A DNA stretch of 37,640 nt, from NCBI GenBank assembly GCA_964358175.1, contig CAYHOI010000007.1, forward strand, positions 1 through 37,640, read 5' to 3'. The position numbers and the translations under genes were made by a program. The stretch is from CAYHOI01 sp964358175. GTDB taxonomy: Bacteria; Margulisbacteria; Riflemargulisbacteria; GWF2-35-9. The notes beneath the pieces are model-generated. The model saw only the letters and a program-made list of their open reading frames with translations. It had not been told where the DNA came from and searched no databases. Positions 31,934 through 37,640 of the stretch are shown here, piece by piece; within the stretch, counting starts at the first letter, position 1, and each line of letters begins with the position of its first letter.

Positions 31934-32039
31934 AGAGCTGTTTAATCTTCTTCTTTAGGTATAGGAGAAAGGGCAAACGAAGCGCGAAGAGTAAAATGAA
32001 CGAAATGACGCTGAGACCGAAGACGATAAGGAGTGTCAT
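31926..32039 (-). CDS. Tiny membrane protein, 37 aa
   Basis: The frame encodes one hydrophobic helix, MTLLIVFGLSVISFILLFAL, followed by a basic tail (KKKIKQLSK), so an N-out/C-in single-span protein is expected. Its ATG overlaps the stop of the preceding 60-aa gene as ATGA, the typical sign of coupled translation. It is the last gene of the motA-motB cluster and overlaps the convergent gene on the plus strand by 8 bp. The function is unknown; the coupling and topology are the reasons for calling it. Confidence 0.55.
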   Translation of the reverse strand: MTLLIVFGLSVISFILLFALRLPFLLYLKKKIKQLSK

Positions 32040-32218
32040 CGCTTCTTTTTCTTTGAAACAGTGGGTGGCGGAGGAGCTATCGGATCATTTCTCAAAAGAT
32101 CGATGTTGAGGAGTATTCCACGTTTAGACTTGAGGTCTTGCCGAATCATCGAATAAAGGATGAGCCCCAGAAAGGCCGACAGGAATCCAAGAAGAAATCG
32201 AATGAAGAGGTTTTCCAT
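32036..32218 (-). CDS. Small membrane protein, 60 aa
   Basis: One strong transmembrane helix (about residues 5-25, FIRFLLGFLSAFLGLILYSM) is followed by a cytoplasmic tail ending in a run of prolines and VSKKKKR. It begins 8 bp after the stop of the PAS-domain gene and is coupled by ATGA to another tiny membrane protein. I do not recognise a family. The position in a stator operon suggests a role in assembly or regulation of MotA/MotB, which is inference. Confidence 0.6.
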   Translation of the reverse strand: MENLFIRFLLGFLSAFLGLILYSMIRQDLKSKRGILLNIDLLRNDPIAPPPPTVSKKKKR

Positions 32219-32226
32219 TGTCGAGA

Positions 32227-33027
32227 TTATAACATGGACTCAAGGTGTTTGGGGATGGTAAAGACCATGGCAAACCCCTGTTCGGTTTCCAGCCAGAATT
32301 TCCCTCCATGGGCTTCGATAATATTTTTGACCTTGTCAGTCCCTTTGATGAAGGATTGTACCATTGATTCATGTTGGTCTGGTTTAATCGTTTCTTCTGG
32401 ATTTTCGATACGTATAATGTCGGAGTTTCCGGTATCGCGTTCTTTGACGAGTAAGTTAATGACGCCTTTGTCTGAAAAATTGATGGCTCGGCTTAGCAAA
32501 CTCATCAGTGCAAATGCCATGTCTTTGGGATGAACATAGATCCGATCAAGAGAGTCTTCCAGAAAGAGCTCGAGGGGAATATTCTTGGCCTCGGCAAGGG
32601 GCTGAATATTGGACATGAGTTTTTCGAAAAAGAGGGTGGCAATCACATCTTCCTTCACAATTGCTGGCAGGGGTTCCTCAACAAATGGGTGTGGAGCGGA
32701 AGAACTCTTTGCAAGGAGGATGATGCTATGGGGCTTTTCGTCTTCACGACCCTTGAACGTATTAATCGTACTGAGAAGACGTTGATTATTGATTGTGAGT
32801 GATTGCTTGATTTTTTGATGGGATTCTCTGCTTTGTATCAGAAAGGTATGAAAGGATCCTTTTGCAAGCTCATCACTCGTTTTCTCTAGGACGTCAGCGT
32901 GTGATAAATGCAAGCATTCTTCAGCCTGTGTATTGCTGTAGACGACTTTTAGCTGATCATCAAAAATGATAATCCCTTCATCAATAGAGTCCATCAGAAA
33001 AAGTGCTAATTCATTGGCGTTGAACAT
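32227..33027 (-). CDS. PAS-domain protein with a degenerate histidine-kinase-like ATPase domain
   Basis: The N-terminus (about residues 5-110) is a PAS domain: LFLMDSIDEGIIIFDDQLKVVYSN. The C-terminal part (about 150-266) resembles a kinase HATPase domain: PKDMAFALMSLLSRAINFSDKG corresponds to the N box, and NIIEAHGGKFWLETEQGFAMVFTIP to the final strands. The usual D-x-G-x-G loop is absent (IENPEETIKPDQ stands there) and no phospho-acceptor His motif is seen between the domains. It is therefore probably not an active kinase; it may sense a signal and bind a partner. It starts 2 bp after motB, so it belongs to the stator operon. Confidence 0.75.
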   Translation of the reverse strand: MFNANELALFLMDSIDEGIIIFDDQLKVVYSNTQAEECLHLSHADVLEKTSDELAKGSFHTFLIQSRESHQKIKQSLTINNQRLLSTINTFKGREDEKPHSIILLAKSSSAPHPFVEEPLPAIVKEDVIATLFFEKLMSNIQPLAEAKNIPLELFLEDSLDRIYVHPKDMAFALMSLLSRAINFSDKGVINLLVKERDTGNSDIIRIENPEETIKPDQHESMVQSFIKGTDKVKNIIEAHGGKFWLETEQGFAMVFTIPKHLESML

Positions 33028-33029
33028 TT

Positions 33030-33722
33030 TTAGCTGGACTCCGTCATCACTTTGATTTCTACACGTCTGTTTCGCGAGCGGTTTTCATCAGAGCTATTGT
33101 CCAATAAAGGGCGAAATTCTGCAAATCCTGTCGCCATGAGTCTTTCTGGCGACAAATGTCCCTGTGAGATGAGGTATTTAACAACGTTTGTCGCCCGAGC
33201 CGTAGATAGTTCCCAATTGGTAGGGTACTTGTCGGTACGGATGGGGATGTTATCCGTGTGTCCTTCAACCAGGATTTTGAATTGATAGCCCGAAAGAGCA
33301 TTTGCAATCGTGAGAAGAACCGGACTCGCTCCGGGTAACAACTCACTCTCTCCTGAGATAAAAAAGACGGAATCCTTGACAATGATTCGTATGCCATCTT
33401 TGTCAAACCGGGTGGATACCGAGTTCCTTGCATCTGAAGAGGATATTTTTTTGGTAATGATCTCATTGATTTCTCGCAAACGTTCAAAATCAGTTTTTTC
33501 AAGAAGTTCTTGTTGTTGCTTGGTCAGCAAAGCTTTTTGCATGGACTGTACAGACTCCTGGTATTTGAACTTGTCCATGGTGGACATAGAGAACAGCATC
33601 ACAAAAAATACCAGAATTTGTGAGATCACATCTGAGAAGGTCAGTGTCCATCGGGGAGCTCCAGTGCTGCCAGAGTCCTCTGCTTGTATGAGCCGAAGAG
33701 ACCGTTTAGCCACGAGAAGCAT
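33030..33722 (-). CDS. motB: Flagellar stator protein MotB
   Basis: MotB forms the ion channel of the flagellar motor with MotA and anchors it to peptidoglycan. The N-terminus has a single membrane helix opened by the proton-carrying Asp31 in WTLTFSDVISQILVFFVMLFS. The OmpA-type peptidoglycan-binding domain covers about residues 115-228: FFISGESELLP, VEGHTDNIPI, NWELSTARA, and NRRVEIKV. The length of 230 is slightly short but complete. The start overlaps the end of motA by 17 bp. Whether H+ or Na+ is used cannot be decided by eye. Confidence 0.93.
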   Translation of the reverse strand: MLLVAKRSLRLIQAEDSGSTGAPRWTLTFSDVISQILVFFVMLFSMSTMDKFKYQESVQSMQKALLTKQQQELLEKTDFERLREINEIITKKISSSDARNSVSTRFDKDGIRIIVKDSVFFISGESELLPGASPVLLTIANALSGYQFKILVEGHTDNIPIRTDKYPTNWELSTARATNVVKYLISQGHLSPERLMATGFAEFRPLLDNSSDENRSRNRRVEIKVMTESS

Positions 33723-34542
33723 TCGTCAAAGGCGAATCCATCTTGGGAAGCTTGACCTTAATGCGTCCTTTGGTGGGTAAATAGGCATTCAGTTGACTCT
33801 CGATGAGACGGGTGGAGACATTTTGGCGCAAGGCAAGGATGCCCTCTCGGATCACGCTCATCAGAATGAGTTCCTCGTTCATTCGGGTTTTGAGCTTCTC
33901 GGCGATGGGAATAAAAATGAGATTTGCCAGAATGGAGCCGTAAAAAGTAGTAATCAATGCAAGGGCCATTGCGGGGCCAAGAGATTTGGGGTCATTGAGA
34001 TGGGAGAGCATCTGAACAAGGCCAATGATGGTGCCAATTAGACCGAAAGCAGGTGCGAAGTTGGCCATGGTATTGAAAATCTGTTGTCCAGAAGTGTGCC
34101 GTGCCCGCATAGCTTCAATTTCAGTACACATCACCTCATCAATGGTTTCTAAACTGAGTCCGTCAACAACCATGGAGATGCCCCGTCGCAAGAATTGATC
34201 GCCAATTTTAGTCTCTTCTTTCCCTAAACTTAAGTTACCCCCTTGGCGTGCCTTCACGGAGAGCAGGACGATGCCCTCAATAATCTCCTCAAGAGAGCGT
34301 ATCCGCTTACTAAAAACGGTCAGAAAAACTCGAAAAACCTTGAGAACCTGATGCATTGGGAAACTGATAAATGTTGCGGCGAGTGTTCCCCCGCAAGTAA
34401 TCATAAAAGAATTGAGATCGAGAAATGATCCGATGCCGCCACCTCTGTAGATAGCATAAAAAAGCAGAAAAAAGCCAGCGAAAATTCCAAGAATGGTGAA
34501 GAAATCCCGAGATAATTCCCGGTTGGCGTAGCCAGACTCCAT
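33706..34542 (-). CDS. motA: Flagellar stator protein MotA
   Basis: MotA forms the ring around MotB that pushes the flagellar rotor. The 278-residue protein has four membrane helices: about 15-33, 44-61, 160-180 (MANFAPAFGLIGTIIGLVQML) and 193-215 (ALALITTFYGSILANLIFIP), with the conserved Pro in the third. Between helices 2 and 3 lies the cytoplasmic loop with the charged segment ETIDEVMCTEIEAMRAR. It begins 1 bp after the cNMP-binding gene and overlaps motB. Zorya-type defence stators have longer ZorA tails, absent here. No other flagellar gene is in the window. Confidence 0.93.
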   Translation of the reverse strand: MESGYANRELSRDFFTILGIFAGFFLLFYAIYRGGGIGSFLDLNSFMITCGGTLAATFISFPMHQVLKVFRVFLTVFSKRIRSLEEIIEGIVLLSVKARQGGNLSLGKEETKIGDQFLRRGISMVVDGLSLETIDEVMCTEIEAMRARHTSGQQIFNTMANFAPAFGLIGTIIGLVQMLSHLNDPKSLGPAMALALITTFYGSILANLIFIPIAEKLKTRMNEELILMSVIREGILALRQNVSTRLIESQLNAYLPTKGRIKVKLPKMDSPLTNASRG

Positions 34543-34543
34543 T

Positions 34544-35014
34544 TTACCAGCCCCACATGATCGTATGCTTTAGCATGGCGTTGGTGTTTTTGATTCGATC
34601 AGCCAGAACGCAAGCAATGTTGCGATAAATCACCAGTCCAAGATGCTGATTGGTGGTAATTAGGTTTTCAAAGGAGGCTTTTTCTAGGACAAATACGGTA
34701 GATTCTGATGTAGCGACGATAGATGCGGAACGCTTTGCATCATTGAGAAGAGCCAACTCCCCGAAGATGCTCCCTGCCTTCATCACGTTGATGTTGGCAT
34801 TATCCGTTTGCTGGGTTGAAATCTTTGCGACTGCAGTACCCTGATAAAGGATAAATAAATCTTTGCTAGTTACGTCTCCCTCGGTAATGATCATCTCCGA
34901 TTCTTTATAGTGTCGAATGTTGAGAATGGAGCATATATCGTCGATATCGGTGGCAGACAGACCCTCAAAAAAATGAAGAGAGGGCAGGATTTGTCTAAGC
35001 TCATTTTTGTTCAT
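34544..35014 (-). CDS. Cyclic-nucleotide-binding domain protein
   Basis: A single cNMP-binding domain of 156 residues with no DNA-binding domain. The fold starts with LHFFEGLSATDIDDICSIL, continues through IITEGDVTSKDLFILYQG and contains the phosphate-binding cassette FGELALLNDAKRSASIVA, which has the conserved Glu and Arg. It could bind cAMP or cGMP. It is the first gene of the motA-motB operon, ending 1 bp before motA, which suggests that a cyclic nucleotide influences the motor (inference). I prefer the ATG at 35014, 6 bases after the -10 box; an ATG at 35020 and one at 35074, upstream of the promoter, are less likely. Confidence 0.85.
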   Translation of the reverse strand: MNKNELRQILPSLHFFEGLSATDIDDICSILNIRHYKESEMIITEGDVTSKDLFILYQGTAVAKISTQQTDNANINVMKAGSIFGELALLNDAKRSASIVATSESTVFVLEKASFENLITTNQHLGLVIYRNIACVLADRIKNTNAMLKHTIMWGW

Positions 35015-35020
35015 AAGCAT

Positions 35021-35050
35021 ATTACAGCAAAAGGAAAGTTGATGTGTCAA
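35021..35050 (-). promoter_or_regulatory. Promoter of the cNMP-motA-motB operon
   Basis: On the minus strand TTGACA (35050-35045), an 18-bp spacer and TGTAAT (35026-35021). The chosen ATG at 35014 is 6 bases further on, so the transcript is probably leaderless. No Shine-Dalgarno site is present. Confidence 0.55.
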
Positions 35051-35103
35051 GGAATCTGTCAGGTTTGTCAGCAATTCTAATTATGGGATAACTGTCTAAT
35101 CGC

Positions 35104-35131
35104 TGTCATTCCAGCCTCCGAGCCGGAATCC
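35104..35131. repeat. Hairpin repeat of the TGTCATTCC family
   Basis: TGTCATTCCAGCCTCCGAGC and the bases after it to 35131 form a dyad (ATTCC.GC against GC.GGAAT) and resemble the first 28 bases of R1 and R2 and the copy at 8583-8610. It directly precedes a truncated gene. Confidence 0.6.
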
Positions 35132-35137
35132 AAGTGA

Positions 35138-35323
35138 AATCAACAACCCTTGTCAACCGTTGTGTTTAATGGAGATATTTTATCAGAAAGATTAATCCAC
35201 AAAATAGACTCCATGAATTTTGGCAGGGTGTTGTCAGATGTTAAACCGTTTTTAATTCATGCAGACGAGCAGCGATTTCTTGAGAAGGGAACCATCATCA
35301 ATGTCATCAAGAAATCATTTTGA
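35138..35323 (+). pseudogene. Truncated 3' end of a gene, possibly an AbiEii-type nucleotidyltransferase
   Basis: An open frame without upstream coding sequence begins just after the hairpin repeat; possible starts are GTG at 35162 and ATG at 35213, neither with a Shine-Dalgarno site. It encodes LSERLIHKIDSMNFGRVLSD then VKPFLIHADEQRFLEKGTII, and ends at a TGA directly abutting the tadA stop. The pattern (helix, Asp-Val-x-Pro-Phe-Leu, then a final helix) resembles the C-terminus of AbiEii/AbiGii-type nucleotidyltransferase toxins. That match is from memory and weak. I read it as the remnant of a gene cut off by the repeat. Confidence 0.4.
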
Positions 35324-35767
35324 TTAGCGTTTTGACTCAAAGAATTTTCGCAACAGCATCTTAGAACGTTCATCCGCTTGATACTCGTACGAAACCCGAT
35401 GCGACAACAAATGGTCGTCGAGCAAGGTGTAGCGGCTGAGTACACAGCCGTTCTTTTCATCCAATGCCGAAAAGACCACCCGGCTGACACGGGATTCGAC
35501 AATAGCACCCGTGCACATCAGGCAGGGCTCGAGCGTGACATAAAGGACACAGCCGTCCAAGCGCCACTGATTGAGCAGCTTGCAGGCGCGTTCAAGCACA
35601 ACGATTTCAGCATGGTAGAGGCTATTCTTCTGAAGAATTCGCTCATTATGTCCGGAGGCAATGACTTGTCCATGTTTAACGAGTACGGCTCCCACCGGCA
35701 CTTCCCCCAGATGGGCTGCTTTTTGGGCTTGCTCGTACGCCAAACCCAGGAAATGAGGATCAGTCAT
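35324..35767 (-). CDS. tadA: tRNA adenosine deaminase TadA
   Basis: TadA converts A34 to inosine in the anticodon wobble position of tRNA-Arg. The 147-residue protein has the zinc and catalytic motifs HAEIVVLERA (His and Glu) and PCLMCTGAIVESRVSRVVF (two Cys), plus PVGAVLVKHGQVIASGHNE at the N-terminus. The FSALDEKNGCVLS segment and C-terminal LRKFFESKR are typical. Its ATG overlaps the stop of the upstream NAD(P)HX repair gene by 8 bp, so the two form an operon. Confidence 0.93.
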   Translation of the reverse strand: MTDPHFLGLAYEQAQKAAHLGEVPVGAVLVKHGQVIASGHNERILQKNSLYHAEIVVLERACKLLNQWRLDGCVLYVTLEPCLMCTGAIVESRVSRVVFSALDEKNGCVLSRYTLLDDHLLSHRVSYEYQADERSKMLLRKFFESKR

Positions 35768-37301
35768 GGGTGCGAGGAATACAGGCTATGGCTTGCGGAA
35801 TGTGGTCGATAATGTCCAGGGCATTGAGGGAGTTTTCGCCGAGGAGATTTCGTGCCAGATCACCCGCATGACCATGTATATAGACGGCAAGGCATACAGC
35901 TCGTACGGGTGAGAGGCGAGCCAGCAATCCCGCGAGCAAACCTGCAAGCACATCTCCTGACCCGGCAGTAGCCATTCCCGGATTCCCGGACATGGCGTAG
36001 AACAGATGCCCGTCGGGGCAGACAATGAGTGTACGTTCACTTTTCAAAATAAGAATGGCTCCTGTTTGCTCGACGAGACGACGGGCATGGCCCTCGGTGT
36101 TTTCCCGAATGGCATCGACGGAGAGGCCGAGTAAGCGGCTGGCCTCGCCCAAATGCGGTGTCAGGATGGTGACGGCTGTGCGGGCACGGAGGCGGGTCTG
36201 AAAGTCGGGAAGGTTCACCAGATTGTTGAGTCCGTCTGCATCCAGAATAAGCGGAATATTTACGCGAAGTAACTGATCCACCAGAGCCTCGGCGGACGAC
36301 GAAACACGCATGCCGGGGCCGGCTGCGATGGCGCTGAAACGCCCGGCATAGATCCGTTGCGGGAGTTCGCCGGAGGCTTCCGGGGAGAACTGACCATCGC
36401 TACTGGAGAGGCTGTGAGTCATCTGCTCGACAAGCTGTTGACTGATGGTTTCGTGTATTTCCTGAGGGACGAGGGTGGAAACGAGTCCGGCTCCGGATTC
36501 GGAGGCAGATTTCGCAGCCATGATGATACTTCCCGTCATGCCCTTGCTTCCTCCAATAATGAGCACATGCCCATAGTCATACTTATGGCTTTGGGGACGT
36601 CTAGCGGGAAGGGAGAGCTGGGCAGGATCAAGGGTTTCTCGCTTTATGGATTCATTATATTGCGGATCAAGTGATATAGACGAAACATAGATAGAACCAC
36701 AATTTTGTATTGCCGGAAAGAGGACATGACAAAGTTTTGGGTAGCCAAGAGCGATGGTCATTGAAGCTCGCAGAGACGGGGAGGGGACATCGCATTTGTC
36801 AGCGGACAAGCCAGAGGGTATATCGATTGCGACCAGAGGTCCTTGTCTGCCAGATAAAGTCTCAATAACTTCCTTTAAGAGATTGCGTGCCGGAGCAATA
36901 AATCCGGTGCCCGTGAGGGCATCAATGATCACCTCATCAGGTGAGAAGCGAAGAGTGCCTAATACCTGTGAGCTGAGAACCTCATAGCTGCCTTGCATGT
37001 TCTGGTAAATCTGGAGATTTGTGTATAAATCTTCTGTGAGATTGTTTTTGGTATCGCTCATGAGATAAACATGAACCTTGAGACCATAGCAAAGGAGGTG
37101 TCTTGCGATGACCAGGCCGTCTCCGCCATTGTTTCCCGTTCCGGCAAAGAGCAGATACCGGTTATAGTGAGGATAATTTTCAAGAATAAGATCTGCACAA
37201 ACTCGTCCAGCATTTTCCATGAGTATTCGAGCGCAGAGACCTGTTTTCTCAATCGTCATTTTTTCTAAATAACGCATCTCTTCTTGGGTCACGATTTTCA
37301 T
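35760..37301 (-). CDS. nnr: Bifunctional NAD(P)H-hydrate epimerase/dehydratase
   Basis: It repairs hydrated NAD(P)H: the N-terminal YjeF_N domain epimerises it and the C-terminal ribokinase-like domain dehydrates it with ADP. The N-terminal half (about 1-210) contains GTGNNGGDGLVIARHL, IDALTGTGF and VAIDIPSGLSAD. The C-terminal half has GHVLIIGGSKGMTGS, LDADGLNNL, LTPHLGEASRLLG and the catalytic ATAGSGDVLAGLLAGL. From the ATG at 37301 it has 513 residues, a normal size. An in-frame ATG at 37343 would add residues encoded by the promoter and is rejected. tadA overlaps its end by 8 bp. Divergent tRNA genes start 80 bp upstream. Confidence 0.94.
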   Translation of the reverse strand: MKIVTQEEMRYLEKMTIEKTGLCARILMENAGRVCADLILENYPHYNRYLLFAGTGNNGGDGLVIARHLLCYGLKVHVYLMSDTKNNLTEDLYTNLQIYQNMQGSYEVLSSQVLGTLRFSPDEVIIDALTGTGFIAPARNLLKEVIETLSGRQGPLVAIDIPSGLSADKCDVPSPSLRASMTIALGYPKLCHVLFPAIQNCGSIYVSSISLDPQYNESIKRETLDPAQLSLPARRPQSHKYDYGHVLIIGGSKGMTGSIIMAAKSASESGAGLVSTLVPQEIHETISQQLVEQMTHSLSSSDGQFSPEASGELPQRIYAGRFSAIAAGPGMRVSSSAEALVDQLLRVNIPLILDADGLNNLVNLPDFQTRLRARTAVTILTPHLGEASRLLGLSVDAIRENTEGHARRLVEQTGAILILKSERTLIVCPDGHLFYAMSGNPGMATAGSGDVLAGLLAGLLARLSPVRAVCLAVYIHGHAGDLARNLLGENSLNALDIIDHIPQAIACIPRTHD

Positions 37302-37309
37302 CGGACTTA

Positions 37310-37338
37310 AGTATACCACCCATTTACTGTCTTTTCGA
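37310..37338 (-). promoter_or_regulatory. Promoter of nnr-tadA, probably leaderless
   Basis: On the minus strand TCGAAA (37338-37333), a 17-bp spacer and TATACT (37315-37310); the ATG at 37301 follows 8 bases later. No Shine-Dalgarno site is seen. Confidence 0.45.
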
Positions 37339-37383
37339 TTCATGATATATTTCCACTGCTCGTTTTGAGCATGAGCCAGGTAC

Positions 37384-37459
37384 GGGCGGTTAGCTCAGCT
37401 GGCAGAGCATCTGGTTTACACCCAGAGGGTCGGCAGTTCGATCCTGTCACCGCCCACCA
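37384..37459 (+). tRNA. trnV: tRNA-Val (anticodon TAC)
   Basis: Acceptor GGGCGGT pairs with ACCGCCC; the D-arm is TAGCTCAGCTGGCAGAGCA; the anticodon stem TCTGG/CCAGA holds the loop TTTACAC, giving anticodon TAC; T-arm GGCAGTTCGATCCTGTC; CCA is encoded. It is followed 15 bp later by tRNA-Glu in the same orientation. Confidence 0.95.
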
Positions 37460-37474
37460 TGTGAAGATTGATAA

Positions 37475-37549
37475 GGCCCCATCGTTTAATGGTTAGGACA
37501 CCAGGTTTTCAACCTGTAAGCGGGGGTTCAATTCCCCCTGGGGCTGCCA
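37475..37549 (+). tRNA. trnE: tRNA-Glu (anticodon TTC)
   Basis: Acceptor GGCCCCA pairs with TGGGGCT (first pair G-T); D-arm TCGTTTAATGGTTAGGACA as in bacterial tRNA-Glu; anticodon loop TTTTCAA gives anticodon TTC; T-arm GGGGGTTCAATTCCCCC; discriminator G and CCA are encoded. Likely co-transcribed with tRNA-Val. The remaining 91 bases of the window show nothing. Confidence 0.95.
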
Positions 37550-37640
37550 CTTCTTTCAATACCATTCCCACGAATTTTCGATTTTATATACTAAGACTTA
37601 ATTGATTTTCGGATCAATTTTCCTTGTAGTGAGCGGTTCG

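Noticed and set aside
33310..33780. Plus-strand frame opposite motB/motA (156 codons)
   Set aside because: It is the antisense of two well-supported stator genes and shows no domain.
33030..34542. MotA/MotB pair as ZorA/ZorB of a Zorya defence system
   Set aside because: Lengths (278 and 230) and motifs are those of flagellar stators, the long cytoplasmic ZorA tail is missing, and no ZorC, ZorD or ZorE gene is adjacent.

Overview
The window is a draft-genome scaffold (one 100-base run of N at 28666-28765) from a Gram-negative, probably flagellated bacterium of moderate GC. MotA/MotB stator genes, a UvrA of ordinary length, a PPi-type phosphofructokinase, a membrane-pyrophosphatase homologue and bacterial tRNAs support this. 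I cannot name the phylum; the mixture would fit an uncultivated lineage known from metagenomes, which is inference. Several genes lack a Shine-Dalgarno site and have a -10 box only 6-9 nt before the ATG, suggesting frequent leaderless mRNAs, while others (tpiA, fba, the toxin-antitoxin pair, a 37-aa ORF) have strong Shine-Dalgarno sites.

Layout. (1) 1-1866: molybdenum cofactor genes mobA and moeA, divergent and about 30 bp apart. (2) About 2040-6970: an AT-rich accessory island. A DUF4143-type ATPase is bracketed by two direct repeats of about 240 bp. Then come a short-chain dehydrogenase (SDR), a PLP-dependent alpha-oxoamine synthase and a 7TM sensor histidine kinase, tightly spaced and the last two overlapping. 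The kinase changes from very AT-rich to host-like composition exactly where the 7TM domain ends. (3) 9007-14745: tRNA-Lys, a divergent membrane pyrophosphatase that has lost several catalytic residues, then the glycolytic cluster tpiA-fba-pfp. (4) 14978-19192: a 37-aa ORF, then on the minus strand a DUF234-type ATPase translationally coupled to uvrA, with operator-like palindromes over its promoter. (5) 19387-19985: a toxin-antitoxin pair between 20-bp direct repeats. (6) 20037-31933: a gene for a giant protein of at least 3155 aa (helical, several hydrophobic hairpins, long in-frame repeats, one assembly gap) followed by two unknown soluble helical proteins. (7) 31926-35014, minus strand: cNMP-binding protein, motA, motB, a PAS protein with a degenerate kinase-like domain, and two tiny membrane proteins. 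(8) 35138-37549: a truncated gene fragment, tadA, bifunctional NAD(P)HX repair enzyme, tRNA-Val and tRNA-Glu.

How the parts may work together. The SDR, oxoamine synthase and 7TM kinase look like a make-and-sense cassette: the two enzymes could build an alkyl amino- or hydroxy-ketone (or a sphingoid-type lipid) that the kinase detects. The two enzymes share an unusual N-terminal motif, IQNPDVS. The glycolytic cluster uses PPi rather than ATP at the phosphofructokinase step. The giant-protein operon and the stator operon converge and overlap by 8 bp; any functional link is unproven.

The two best candidates for undescribed biology are the oxoamine-synthase/7TM-kinase cassette and the giant-protein operon.
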